DNA from: Paenibacillus sp. 1_12
GTDB lineage: Bacteria > Bacillota > Bacilli > Paenibacillales > NBRC-103111
DNA: 64,000 bases
Reading direction: 5' to 3'
Assembly (NCBI RefSeq): GCF_900114475.1
Contig: NZ_FOTE01000007.1
Location: 62,001 to 126,000 of the forward strand
Shown here: in pieces, positions 27,563 through 36,061 of the stretch
Position numbering within the stretch: the first letter of the stretch is position 1
Layout of the letters: every line of letters starts with the position of its first letter
Position numbers and translations under genes: made by a program
The notes under the pieces: generated by a model
Database searches by the model: none
What the model saw: only the letters and a program-made list of their open reading frames with translations
What the model was told of the DNA's origin: nothing

Positions 27563-28264
27563 CAGACCCACGATAAACGAGAACGTGGCTGCTTTTTCAT
27601 GCCCATGGCCGTGTGTTTCCGGGATTAGTTCTTTATACACAATGAATAGCATCGCACCGGCGGCAAAGGCAAGTCCATACGGGATCAGCTTAGAAAATGA
27701 AGATGTCAAATGGGAGCCGAGGATACATGCAAACCATTCAATAGAACCGGTGAACACAGCTAATCCAATGGCAGTAAGGCGGCGTAAACCCTGATTAGTC
27801 AGAAATAAGGCAATAAGTAAACCTTCCGGTGCATTTTGCAATCCGATAGAGAGAGCAACTACATTGCCTAAACCCTCAACCTGACTAGCATAGCTAACAC
27901 CAATGGATAAGCCTTCAGGCAGATTATGCAGCGACATGGCCACAACAAGTAGGAAGGACTTGGAATCCAGTAAATGTATTACTCCCGATTTGGAATGCTC
28001 GATATCCACATGAGGGAGATATTCCTCCAACACACTGAGGGATGCCACACCCAATAAAACCCCACAGCATAATACAAACAAATTGGATAGCTTTAATGCG
28101 GTAGGCATTAATCCGTAAACGGAAGCTGCAACCATAATACCTGCAGTCAAAGCGAGTAGTATATCCATATGACGATGGGACAATTTTTTGAAAAGAAGAA
28201 CTGGCAGTGCGCCAATTCCGGTTGAAACTGCTGAAAGAAAGCCACCAATCATCATCTCATTCAT
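27527..28264 (-). CDS. ZIP-family metal transporter
   Basis: 245-aa eight-helix ZIP transporter importing Zn2+ or other divalent ions. The metal-site signatures are in TM4 (LHNLPEGLSIGVSYA) and TM5 (LQNAPEGLLIALFL), with the usual weakly conserved loop between TM3 and TM4. GGAGGTTTTTC precedes ATG 28264. Its 3' end overlaps that of the GGDEF-EAL frame by 36 bases (convergent). No metalloregulator is adjacent. Confidence 0.87.
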   Translation of the reverse strand: MNEMMIGGFLSAVSTGIGALPVLLFKKLSHRHMDILLALTAGIMVAASVYGLMPTALKLSNLFVLCCGVLLGVASLSVLEEYLPHVDIEHSKSGVIHLLDSKSFLLVVAMSLHNLPEGLSIGVSYASQVEGLGNVVALSIGLQNAPEGLLIALFLTNQGLRRLTAIGLAVFTGSIEWFACILGSHLTSSFSKLIPYGLAFAAGAMLFIVYKELIPETHGHGHEKAATFSFIVGLLMMVCLLVWFG

Positions 28265-28401
28265 GAAAAACCTCCAGATGGACCATCCAATCTTTTTAAT
28301 AGGTATATGTACAACCTGTAAAAATAGAATTGAAGCCTCGGAAGTATGGGATAGAAAAAGAGAAGGAACACCGTGTGTGCTCCTTCTCTTTTTCTATCCC
28401 A

Positions 28402-28835
28402 TTATAATAAAGAAATGTTGTATTCCTCGATTTTACGATATAAAGTTGTTCGTCCGATTTTTAATTGACTGGCAGCCTTGCTAAGATTCCATTCGGCAGC
28501 CTTTAGCGCCCTCTTGATGGCTGTGATCTCCGCGTCTCTCAAAGTGAGCAGATGGTTATCGCCTTTCCTTCTGAATCGATTAATAACGCTATCTGGCCAG
28601 ATTGCTTGATGCTGGCATGCATTTGCTCGAATACTTGCTCCGCGTAATGGATGGTTTGCTCGTTATGCCTTAGCAGAGCTTGAAGACGATTTTCCGTTAA
28701 GATGACATCATCGACAGGATCACCCGGTTTTAATCCAAGTTCATGACACCGCTTCCAAGATAACGCTGCTGCTTCGGATAGAAGGTTATTATTTACTGTT
28801 AAAATATGAACACCCCCATCGTAATCGGTATCCTA
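28402..28835 (-). pseudogene. Remnant of a sigma-54-dependent (AcoR-type) activator
   Basis: The minus strand encodes an N-terminal fragment (about 28560-28800: LSEAAALSWKRCHELGLKPG, then helical LTENRLQALLRHNEQTIHYA) characteristic of AcoR-like activators. In another frame it jumps straight into a complete Fis-type HTH (LRDAEITAIKRALKAAEWNL, then SKAASQLKIGRTTLYRKIEE) ending at stop 28402. The GAF remainder and the whole AAA+ domain (about 500 aa) are missing and no ATG, GTG or TTG start remains. It lies divergent to an aldehyde dehydrogenase with a sigma-54 promoter, the normal place for its activator. Confidence 0.8.
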
Positions 28836-28884
28836 AATCGATCATAACATAGTTGCTTTCATTAAAGGTAGCTGAAGGAAAGAT

Positions 28885-28925
28885 TGTACCAAAATGAAAC
28901 ACAACCGATGTATCAGAATAAAACA
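28885..28925 (+). promoter_or_regulatory. Two enhancer-like dyads upstream of the sigma-54 promoter
   Basis: TGTACCA-AAA-TGAAACA (28885-28901) and TGTATCA-GAA-TAAAACA (28909-28925), same 7+3+7 form and 24 bp centre to centre, 52-92 bp upstream of the -24 element. They fit upstream activating sites for an AcoR-like protein. Confidence 0.6.
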
Positions 28926-28976
28926 CTTACGAGATATCGCTTACAAATAAGGCTGATAAAGGCATATCCAACATGT

Positions 28977-28992
28977 TGGCACGATTTTTGCT
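28977..28992 (+). promoter_or_regulatory. Sigma-54 (-24/-12) promoter of the aldehyde dehydrogenase gene
   Basis: TGGCACGATTTTTGCT matches the TGGCAC-N5-TTGCT consensus exactly. It lies 42 bases before the start codon. Confidence 0.85.
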
Positions 28993-29033
28993 TGTATATA
29001 TATTGTATTTTATTTTTAAGGAGGCTGAGCTAT

Positions 29034-30554
29034 ATGATTTATGCACAACCAGGACAAATTGAATCCAAAGTTACATTTAAAAAACGGTATGAAAATTTTA
29101 TTGGAGGGCAGTGGGTTGCACCTGTTAAAGGTCAATATTTTGATAATCCTTCACCTGTAAACAATCGTGTTTTTTGTGAGGTTTCTCGCTCAACATCCGA
29201 GGATATCGAATTGGCTTTGGACGCCGCTCATGCGGCCAAGGATGCTTGGGGTCGCACGTCGGTTGCGGAGCGTGCACTCATATTGAACAGGATTGCCGAC
29301 CGGATGGAAGCGAACTTGGAAATGCTGGCGGTTGCCGAAACCTGGGATAATGGCAAGCCGGTTCGGGAAACCTTAGCGGCTGATCTGCCGCTGGCGATTG
29401 ATCATTTTCGTTATTTTGCAGGCAGCATTCGAGCCCAAGAAGGTTCACTCAGCCAATTGGATGACAATATGGTAGCTTATCATTTTGTAGAGCCACTTGG
29501 TGTCGTCGGTCAAATTATACCTTGGAATTTCCCGCTGCTCATGGCAACCTGGAAGCTTGCTCCTGCTCTTGCCGCAGGAAATGTGGTCGTCATGAAGCCT
29601 GCTGAGCAAACACCGGCATCCATTATGGTATTGGCAGAGCTTATCCAGGATTTGCTGCCGCCGGGCGTGCTCAATATCGCTAACGGTTTCGGACTTGAAG
29701 CAGGTAAACCGCTTGCCTCCAGCAGCCGTATTTCAAAAATCGCCTTTACTGGAGAGACGACAACAGGCCGATTAATTATGCAGTATGCATCGCAAAATCT
29801 GATTCCAGTCACTCTGGAGCTGGGTGGAAAGTCACCTAACATATTTTTCGAGGATGTGCTGGCACATGATGACGCCTTTTTCAATAAAGCGCTTGAAGGC
29901 TTCGCAATGTTTGCACTGAATCAAGGTGAAGTGTGCACCAGCCCGTCTCGTGCCTTAATTCAGGAATCGATATATGACCAATTTATGGAAAGAGCCTTGA
30001 AACGTGTTGCTGCTATCAAGCAGGGCAACCCGTTAGATACCGACACGATGCTTGGGGCTCAAGCCTCCACCGAGCAGGTTGAGAAAATTATGAGCTATAT
30101 TCATATCGGTGCGCAGGAAGGTGCTGAATGCCTGATTGGAGGAAATCGAGCAGCGGTGGAAGGCGATATTTCCGATGGTTACTATATTCAGCCCACCGTT
30201 CTGAAAGGACATAACAAGATGAGAATTTTCCAGGAGGAGATTTTTGGACCGGTTCTCTCCGTGACGACGTTCAAGGATCAGGAGGAGGCGCTCGCTATCG
30301 CCAATGACACTCTCTATGGACTCGGCTCCGGTGTATGGACGCGCGACATGAACACGACTTACCGAATGGGCCGCGGCATTCAAGCTGGTCGTGTATGGAC
30401 GAACTGCTATCATGCCTATCCTGCGCATGCTGCCTTTGGTGGTTACAAGAGCTCAGGTATTGGCCGCGAGAATCACAAAATGATGCTTTCGCATTACCAG
30501 CAAACGAAAAATCTGCTTGTCAGCTACAGTCCCGATGCCCTTGGATTCTTTTAG
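29034..30554 (+). CDS. NAD-dependent aldehyde dehydrogenase (AcoD/ExaC-type)
   Basis: 506-aa ALDH superfamily enzyme oxidising acetaldehyde or a similar short aldehyde to the acid. Visible are the NAD-binding [13 protein letters not shown] region, the general-base motif LELGGKSPN, the nucleophile in [11 protein letters not shown] and the C-terminal YGLGSGVWT and PFGGYKSSG-like ([13 protein letters not shown]) segments. ATG 29034 follows AAGGAGG at 29018-29024; the frame extends 50 codons upstream across the promoter and is not translated there. Expression should need SigL plus an AcoR-like activator. It is followed by a DUF779 partner after 12 bases, a pairing typical of this ALDH subtype. 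Confidence 0.92.
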   Translation: MIYAQPGQIESKVTFKKRYENFIGGQWVAPVKGQYFDNPSPVNNRVFCEVSRSTSEDIELALDAAHAAKDAWGRTSVAERALILNRIADRMEANLEMLAVAETWDNGKPVRETLAADLPLAIDHFRYFAGSIRAQEGSLSQLDDNMVAYHFVEPLGVVGQIIPWNFPLLMATWKLAPALAAGNVVVMKPAEQTPASIMVLAELIQDLLPPGVLNIANGFGLEAGKPLASSSRISKIAFTGETTTGRLIMQYASQNLIPVTLELGGKSPNIFFEDVLAHDDAFFNKALEGFAMFALNQGEVCTSPSRALIQESIYDQFMERALKRVAAIKQGNPLDTDTMLGAQASTEQVEKIMSYIHIGAQEGAECLIGGNRAAVEGDISDGYYIQPTVLKGHNKMRIFQEEIFGPVLSVTTFKDQEEALAIANDTLYGLGSGVWTRDMNTTYRMGRGIQAGRVWTNCYHAYPAHAAFGGYKSSGIGRENHKMMLSHYQQTKNLLVSYSPDALGFF

Positions 30555-30566
30555 AAGAGTTGAGCC

Positions 30567-30932
30567 ATGACGACGGGAGTTAGCAAGGTTGTAGCCACTG
30601 ATACGGCACTCGAGCTAATCGATACGATTAAGAACAAGCATGGCCCTGTTATGTTCCATCAATCCGGAGGCTGCTGTGATGGCAGCTCACCGATGTGCTA
30701 CGCGCTGGGAGACATTATGATTGGCGACAGCGATGTATGGCTGGGCGACATCGGAGATGCACCTTTCTATATGAGTAAGGCTCAATACGAGTATTGGCAA
30801 TATACGCAGCTCATTATTGACGTAGTACCAGGCAGAGGTGGGATGTTCTCACTTGAAGGTCCAGAAGGACTACGTTTTCTGACGCGCTCGAGGATATTCA
30901 CGGACGAGGAGCGGCGTGAGCTTGGTCTGTAA
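30567..30932 (+). CDS. DUF779 family protein, aldehyde dehydrogenase partner
   Basis: 121-aa protein with the DUF779 signature HQSGGCCDGSSPMCY near residues 31-45, a Cys-rich loop probably holding a metal, and YWQYTQLIIDVVPGRGGMFSLEG further on. Genes of this family regularly follow acetaldehyde/aldehyde dehydrogenases; their biochemical role is unknown. The 12-base gap shows the same transcript. The ribosome site (GAAGAG) is modest. Confidence 0.88.
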   Translation: MTTGVSKVVATDTALELIDTIKNKHGPVMFHQSGGCCDGSSPMCYALGDIMIGDSDVWLGDIGDAPFYMSKAQYEYWQYTQLIIDVVPGRGGMFSLEGPEGLRFLTRSRIFTDEERRELGL

Positions 30933-30956
30933 GCTATAGTTTGCGTGATTCATAAG

Positions 30957-31000
30957 CTCTGTTTCCTTCGTGTATCGAAGGGAGCAGGGTTTATTTTATT
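30957..31000 (+). terminator. Terminator after DUF779
   Basis: TTCCTTCG-TGTAT-CGAAGGGA stem with flanking CTCTG/CAGGG and a TTTATTTTATTTT tail. Confidence 0.7.
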
Positions 31001-31103
31001 TTCAACGGTGTACCTATTCGGGTTAAGGAATGCATGTTTTGTCCTGAATGCGTGCAAACTTTGGAAGAATTAATTTGACTAAGCAAGTGAGGAGTGACGA
31101 TGG

Positions 31104-32378
31104 ATGAATAACAAATTGATTATGCACTCCATACGCAAGCTAGCAAGACCTTTAACTAAAGAAGAAAGCACCAAACAATTAATCGATCAGGCAGGCAATG
31201 CTAAATATGTGCTCTTAGGGGAAGCGTCGCATGGAACTACGGAGTTTTATTCTGTTCGTGCAGAGCTTTCCAAACGGTTGATTCTAGAAAAAGGTTTCCA
31301 ATTCATAGCCGTAGAAGGTGACTGGCCGTCATGCTACACGTTGAACCGTTACGTCAAGGGATACCCTGATGCCGCGGTCGATGCGAAGGAAGCGTTAAAG
31401 GATTTTAATCGATGGCCTGCCTGGATGTGGGCTAACAGCGAAATCCTTGAGCTTGCCGAATGGTTACGTCAGTATAACGCGGACAAACCTGACAAAGCAA
31501 AAGTCGGCTTCTACGGGATTGATGTGTACAGTCTTTGGGAATCTATGAATGAAATTCTGAAGTACCTTAGTACGAAGGACAGCGCAGATCTGCAGGTGGC
31601 AAAGCGGGCTTTTGAGTGTTTTGAACCGTACGGCCGTGATGAGCAATCTTACGGAATTTCAGCCTCTATTTATGGAGAAGGCTGTGAGGACGATGTCGTC
31701 TCTCTCCTTCGTCGGCTGCAGGATAAATGGAAGGACGCCCATTCGATGGATAAGGAGAACGCGCTCAGTGCCGAACTGAACGCACTTGCGGTAAAAGGGG
31801 CGGAAGCGTACTACCGGACAATGATTCATCATGACGCTGATTCTTGGAATATCAGGGACCACCACATGGTTGAGGCGCTGGAGAAGCTGATGGAGTTTCA
31901 CGGTGAAGATGCTCGGACTCTTGTTTGGGAACATAATACCCATATTGGGGATGCTCGTGCGACGGATATGAGTGATGAAGGGATGGTCAACGTTGGTCAG
32001 TTGCTCAGGGAGAAGCATGGTCATGATGTATATGCCATTGGCTTCGGTTCCTATCAGGGTACTGTGTTAGCAGGTAAGGCATGGGGCGCTGAACCGGAGG
32101 AAATGCGCATGCCGCCGGCTATCGTGAATAGCTGGGAGGAATTACTGCACCGGGATGGGGCAGAGGACAAATTACTCTTATTCGATGTATCGGAGCCCGT
32201 TTTGGATGAGACCCTTGTTGGTCATCGGGCAATCGGCGTCGTATATCATCCAGATCGGGAAAGAGGCAATTACGTTCCTACAGTCATTTCGAAGCGTTAT
32301 GATGCTTTTATTTATATCGATCAAACGACAGCGCTGTCTCCATTATTTAATCATACATCCTACGTTGAAATGAGATGA
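31104..32378 (+). CDS. Erythromycin esterase family protein
   Basis: 424-aa protein of the Ere/DUF-succinoglycan superfamily. The family core is present: LLGEASHGTTEFY with His43 equivalent to the catalytic His of EreB, AVEGDWPSCY with its Glu, and VWEHNTHIGDARAT with further His residues. Ere enzymes open the macrolactone of erythromycin, but most chromosomal homologues from soil Firmicutes have no proven macrolide activity, so function is uncertain. ATG 31104 follows GAGGAGTGA. Monocistronic. Confidence 0.8.
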   Translation: MNNKLIMHSIRKLARPLTKEESTKQLIDQAGNAKYVLLGEASHGTTEFYSVRAELSKRLILEKGFQFIAVEGDWPSCYTLNRYVKGYPDAAVDAKEALKDFNRWPAWMWANSEILELAEWLRQYNADKPDKAKVGFYGIDVYSLWESMNEILKYLSTKDSADLQVAKRAFECFEPYGRDEQSYGISASIYGEGCEDDVVSLLRRLQDKWKDAHSMDKENALSAELNALAVKGAEAYYRTMIHHDADSWNIRDHHMVEALEKLMEFHGEDARTLVWEHNTHIGDARATDMSDEGMVNVGQLLREKHGHDVYAIGFGSYQGTVLAGKAWGAEPEEMRMPPAIVNSWEELLHRDGAEDKLLLFDVSEPVLDETLVGHRAIGVVYHPDRERGNYVPTVISKRYDAFIYIDQTTALSPLFNHTSYVEMR

Positions 32379-32442
32379 CCAACAGTGGGTGATTTATTTA
32401 AAATGATGCAAATATGAGCTCACGTGCAGCCCAAACAGACAA

Positions 32443-32480
32443 AACCAGACTTTCAGCCATAATGAGCCGGAGGTCTGGTT
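32443..32480. terminator. Hairpin between convergent genes
   Basis: AACCAGAC pairs with GTCTGGTT; on the minus strand it is followed by TTTTGTCTGTTTG, so it mainly ends the DJ-1 gene. Confidence 0.55.
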
Positions 32481-32512
32481 CGTTGTGCAGATTCGCTGTA
32501 TCGATGTGAAAT

Positions 32513-33070
32513 TTATTTCTTCAATAAACTAAGGAATTCTCTCATGAAGCCCGGCAGGTCAGGCCAAGCATGTCCTGAAACGATATTGCCGTCTACCTGC
32601 AAGGTTTCGGATGAGTATATTGCACCCAAATTTTCAACATCCGGGCGGCAAGCTGTATAGGCTGTTAGGGTTCGTCCTTCGAAATAATGGTTGCTTTTCA
32701 GAGCATTAAGTACTAAAACCGCATGGCAGATCGCACCAACTGGCTTTTTTGCTTCAAGAAAATGACTGACGATCCGTGGAATGTTTTCATCTAATCGAAT
32801 ATATTCGGGGGCACGGCCGCCTGGAATAATGAGTCCGTCATATTCAGTGGGGTCAATTTGATCAAAGGCTGCATGTGATTCCAGCTGATATCCCGGTTTT
32901 TCCGTATACGTGTCCCAGCCCTCAAAATCATGTACGACAGTCCGCAGCACTTTTTTCTTTGGTGAAGCAATTACCGCCTCGTAACCTTCTTCCAGAACAC
33001 GATAGTACGGATAATAAATTTCTAATGATTCCACTGCATCTCCTGTGATGAAAAGGACCTTTTTAGACAT
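32513..33070 (-). CDS. DJ-1/PfpI family protein
   Basis: 185-aa cytoplasmic protein of the class I glutamine-amidotransferase-like fold. The nucleophile elbow is GAICHA (Cys115-His116) and the supporting acid lies at Glu14/Glu17. Relatives act as proteases, glyoxalase/deglycase enzymes or chaperones; the biological role is undetermined. CAGGAGTGATTGC precedes ATG 33070. A single gene between two terminators. Confidence 0.85.
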   Translation of the reverse strand: MSKKVLFITGDAVESLEIYYPYYRVLEEGYEAVIASPKKKVLRTVVHDFEGWDTYTEKPGYQLESHAAFDQIDPTEYDGLIIPGGRAPEYIRLDENIPRIVSHFLEAKKPVGAICHAVLVLNALKSNHYFEGRTLTAYTACRPDVENLGAIYSSETLQVDGNIVSGHAWPDLPGFMREFLSLLKK

Positions 33071-33255
33071 GCAATCACTCCTGAAACAAATTTGGGTTTT
33101 TATCCCATATTCTAATTGTATAGAACATTTGTCTATTGTAAAGAGGGATTTAACTTGTCTTTTTGTTCATTGATCATCATGGATTACTCAGTATAAACGT
33201 GTAGGGATCCATGGGGTGAATATAAATCAACAACAAGAGGGAACATGAAATAAAC

Positions 33256-33627
33256 TTGAACTTGTCGAAAGGAATTCTGGGCATGGTATCCTTCTTGATC
33301 ACGTTTATGCGTTTAATAAAGGGAATATGGAGAGCTTTCAAAGAAAAGGACTTTCAAGTGTTGTTTGTCCTCATTATTTTGATGTTGTTGTCGGGCACGT
33401 TATTTTACACGGCAGAGGAAGGACTGTCCGTATTGGATGCGTTGTACTTCTGCATTACGACACTCAGCACTGTTGGACATCCTCACTTCGAACCACAGAC
33501 GGGAATTGGTAAAGTATTTACAATGATATATATCGTTGTGGGAACTGGATTGTTTTTGGGTATGATGTTCCATGTTGCACGTGCGATTTTGAATCGTAAG
33601 GATGACAATAGTAAACCAAATAAATAA
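33256..33627 (+). CDS. Two-TM ion channel with atypical filter
   Basis: 123-aa membrane protein with the Ion_trans_2 layout: TM1 (VLFVLIILMLLSGTLFY), re-entrant pore helix and filter (LYFCITTLSTVGHPHFEP), TM2 (VFTMIYIVVGTGLFLGMMF). The filter reads TVGHP where potassium channels have TVGYG, so ion selectivity is uncertain. There is no RCK or cyclic-nucleotide domain. TTG 33256 is the longest start; ATG 33283 with AAAGGA 10 bases upstream is equally or more likely. Followed by a strong terminator. Confidence 0.75.
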   Translation: MNLSKGILGMVSFLITFMRLIKGIWRAFKEKDFQVLFVLIILMLLSGTLFYTAEEGLSVLDALYFCITTLSTVGHPHFEPQTGIGKVFTMIYIVVGTGLFLGMMFHVARAILNRKDDNSKPNK

Positions 33628-33631
33628 TAAA

Positions 33632-33679
33632 AGTCGCAGTCGTTACTCGATAAAGTATCGGGTAACAACGGCTTTTTTT
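33632..33679 (+). terminator. Terminator after the channel gene
   Basis: CGTTACTCGATA-AAG-TATCGGGTAACAACG stem followed by TTTTTTT. The remaining bases to 33813 show no gene or clear structure. Confidence 0.8.
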
Positions 33680-33813
33680 GTCATATATCAGAACCCACCG
33701 TACTTAGCCCCAAAGGGGTAAGAATCCATCTGCAAAGGCGAACACTTCGTTTCTCCAGAAGGCTCCGTTTGATTGTATTCACTCGCTTCAATAATTTGTA
33801 AGTCCGATATCGC

Positions 33814-33864
33814 TTGACATGAACTTATAATTTGTTTAGTATTTTCGTATACCCATAGGGGTAT
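33814..33864 (+). promoter_or_regulatory. cstR promoter and operator
   Basis: -35 TTGACA (33814-33819), 17-base spacer, -10 TAGTAT (33837-33842), then the dyad ATACCCATAGGGGTAT (33849-33864) over the start of transcription. The dyad is of the TACCC/GGGTA type bound by CsoR-family repressors. Confidence 0.65.
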
Positions 33865-33938
33865 GTGTATATAAATAGTACGCTAATCAGAATATGCCTA
33901 ATACAGGTATCCGTTTAAGGGAGGGCGTGCGTTGAATA

Positions 33939-34205
33939 ATGGATTACACGTATACAGAGGATATGAAAAAACGCTTGAGAAGAATTGAAGGTCAAGTTCG
34001 CGGAGTTCTAAGATTAATGGAAGAAGGTAAAACCTGCAAGGAAGTAGTGAGCCAATTGTCTGCGGTAAGAAATGCATCAGACAAGGCAATCGCACAGATC
34101 GTCGCTGTCAATTTACAGCAATGCTTGCTGGAAGAACAAGCCGCTGGAAGAGATTCAAGCAAGATTGTTCAGGAAGCCGTTGATTTGTTAGTCAAAAGTC
34201 GTTAG
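33939..34205 (+). CDS. cstR: CstR-like persulfide-sensing repressor
   Basis: 88-aa DUF156 four-helix repressor (RLRRIEGQVRGVLRLMEEG). At the CsoR metal positions it has Cys33, Asn58 and Cys62: the copper-binding His is Asn, leaving the two-cysteine pair that defines CstR, which senses sulfane sulfur by forming di- to tetrasulfide bridges. The next gene is a rhodanese, as in cst operons. Compare the true CsoR at 21163, which keeps Cys-His-Cys. The dyad at 33849 is probably its own operator. Confidence 0.82.
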   Translation: MDYTYTEDMKKRLRRIEGQVRGVLRLMEEGKTCKEVVSQLSAVRNASDKAIAQIVAVNLQQCLLEEQAAGRDSSKIVQEAVDLLVKSR

Positions 34206-34256
34206 TTCAAAAGCTCGATAGAAAGTAAAAAAAAGAATCCATGAGGAGAGATTACA

Positions 34257-34574
34257 ATGGCTTTTCAAGTAACCAAAGAGATAACACCACAAGCACTCGT
34301 CGCACGTATGAAAAAGGGTGAAGCCCTCACAATTGTGGATGTGAGAGAGCCTGATGAGTGGGATGCAGGACATGTTGCCGGCGCCAAGCATATTCCACTC
34401 GGACAACTGCAGGACAGATTGGATGAGTTGGATGCCAAGCAAGAAACCATTATGATCTGCAGAAGCGGAAATCGCAGTGGATTGGCATGTGAGCTGTTGA
34501 ATGAAAAAGGATTTGATGTCGTCAACATGACGGGTGGACTTCTTGCTTGGACTGATGAATTAGTAAGGGGATGA
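34257..34574 (+). CDS. Single-domain rhodanese sulfurtransferase
   Basis: 105-aa cytoplasmic rhodanese (VDVREPDEWDAGHVAGA; catalytic loop CRSGNRSG with Cys68). It transfers sulfane sulfur through a Cys persulfide and, paired with CstR, probably serves sulfide/polysulfide detoxification. GAGGAGAG precedes ATG 34257, 51 bases after cstR, in the same transcript. No persulfide dioxygenase or sulfide:quinone reductase lies beside it, so the module is minimal. Confidence 0.9.
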   Translation: MAFQVTKEITPQALVARMKKGEALTIVDVREPDEWDAGHVAGAKHIPLGQLQDRLDELDAKQETIMICRSGNRSGLACELLNEKGFDVVNMTGGLLAWTDELVRG

Positions 34575-34622
34575 ACGCGGCTCGATCGCTCCTCAAAATG
34601 GCTACATTATGCAAAAAAGATA

Positions 34623-34665
34623 GAGAACCTTCAGTCCCATTTTTATAATGGGTAGAGGGTTCTTT
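34623..34665 (+). terminator. Terminator of the cstR-rhodanese unit
   Basis: AGAACC(TTCAGT)CCCATT ... AATGGG(TAGA)GGTTCT stem, then TTTGT. Confidence 0.7.
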
Positions 34666-34834
34666 GTATAATGCTCGATTACCAATAAATACAAATACTG
34701 ATATAATTAAAATAAGGTTCCTATTTACAGGAAGAAGTATAAAAATGGTGGTGAAAGAGATCTGGATATGCTCCACGATGTTAACTTTATGGATCAGGAA
34801 CTAATAAAGAAATATAAATTGTAGGGGGATTTCC

Positions 34835-35287
34835 ATGGATATTAGAAGTATTTGTAAGGGGGATGCCTCTAGAATACTTAGATTTGTTGAACAATGTGGG
34901 CCCTATGTGGTAGCGCATAACCTCTACGTGTATTGGATGCTAGAAAACTATTACGCTTCAACATGTAAAGTTGTGGAAATTGACAATGAGATAATCGGTT
35001 TTGTAAGTGGTATGCCGAGTGCTGATAAGCTTTCATTATTTATTTGGCAAATTTGTATTCATCAGGATTATAGAAACCAAGGGATTGCAACATTACTATT
35101 GGATTCTTCCATCTTTAGTGCAAGGGAGAAGGGTTACCAATTTATGGATCTAACAATTTCAAAAGGCAATATGGCCAGTCAGATGTTTTTTGAAAAATAT
35201 GTTCAAACCAAACAAATTTCAATAGTTGAAAAGCTTGAACAAAACATTGGGGACTCTACAGAGATTATTTTTAAGTATAGATTATAA
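34835..35287 (+). CDS. GNAT acetyltransferase, EctA-like
   Basis: 150-aa GNAT protein. It resembles L-2,4-diaminobutyrate acetyltransferase (EctA) in the stretches VYWMLENYYASTCKVVEID, IIGFVSGMPSADKLSLFIWQI and the acetyl-CoA loop QDYRNQGIATLLLD. No ectB or ectC follows, so ectoine synthesis is not supported and the substrate is unknown. A GGGGG site lies before ATG 34835. The broken HD gene starts 40 bases downstream and was probably in the same operon. Confidence 0.75.
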   Translation: MDIRSICKGDASRILRFVEQCGPYVVAHNLYVYWMLENYYASTCKVVEIDNEIIGFVSGMPSADKLSLFIWQICIHQDYRNQGIATLLLDSSIFSAREKGYQFMDLTISKGNMASQMFFEKYVQTKQISIVEKLEQNIGDSTEIIFKYRL

Positions 35288-35327
35288 GGAGATTCCATAA
35301 TAAAAATCCCTGTAAAGGATGGAAAAC

Positions 35328-35976
35328 ATGAATCTGATTTATAAGCAGTATGTTGAAGGAAGTGTATTTAATCATACCCTAAAGAATGATATTGAAGTTT
35401 TTTTAAATCCCATAGTGAGCATGATACCTTTGTACATACAATGAATGTCGTTCATGAGGCAAGTAGAATCGCATCCTTATTTGGAATAGATCCAGAGCTA
35501 GCAGAGCAGGTAGGATTATTACATGACATTAGTAACGTCATACCTAAAACGAAAATGATGGGTATGGCAGAAGAGCTGCTTATTGAGATATTGGAGGAGG
35601 AGCGTTTATTTCCTCGAATTGTACACCAAAAACTTCAAAAGACATGGCAAGAGAAACATTTAGAATGACGGATACTGAGGTTTTAAATGCAATTGAATGT
35701 CATACGACTCTTAAAGCTGGTGCAAGCAAGCTAGATAAGATATTGTTTGTTGCTGATAAAATATCATGGGATCTGCCCGGAGAACATCCATATCAAGAAG
35801 CAATGAGAGAAAAAATTGTAGCATCGGACCTAGACGGAGCCGTATTGATTTACTTAAATCATGTTTGGGGCCAAAGAAATCAACTGAGGTTGGTGCATCC
35901 ATGGCTGCTTGAAGCAAGGGAAGAATTAATGAATGGACCTGAGAGCAAGGACCTTTTGACCAACTCAAGCCGCTGA
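35328..35976 (+). pseudogene. YqeK-like HD-domain phosphohydrolase broken by two frameshifts
   Basis: Three frames join into one HD protein. ATG 35328 (AAAGGATGG upstream) reads to about 35412, where AAATCCCATAG lacks one base; the next frame (from HSEHDTFVHTMNVV, ORF 35441-35668) covers the HD core LLHDISN. Near 35635 ACTTCAAAAGACATGG lacks another base and the last frame (35644-35976) continues ARETFRMTDTEVLNAIECHT to the end. The combined 210 aa resemble YqeK, which cleaves diadenosine tetraphosphate symmetrically. Two single-base losses mean either real decay or base-calling error. Confidence 0.75.
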
Positions 35977-36061
35977 ATAAGAGCCATTATGGATACAATT
36001 ACTATTTATGCTCGAATTGGACTTTAAGAGTCATTAAGAATAAAAGAAGGAATGATGTTTT

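Noticed and set aside
34835-35287. Start of an ectoine biosynthesis operon
   Set aside because: The acetyltransferase is EctA-like, but ectB and ectC are missing and the next gene is an HD phosphohydrolase.
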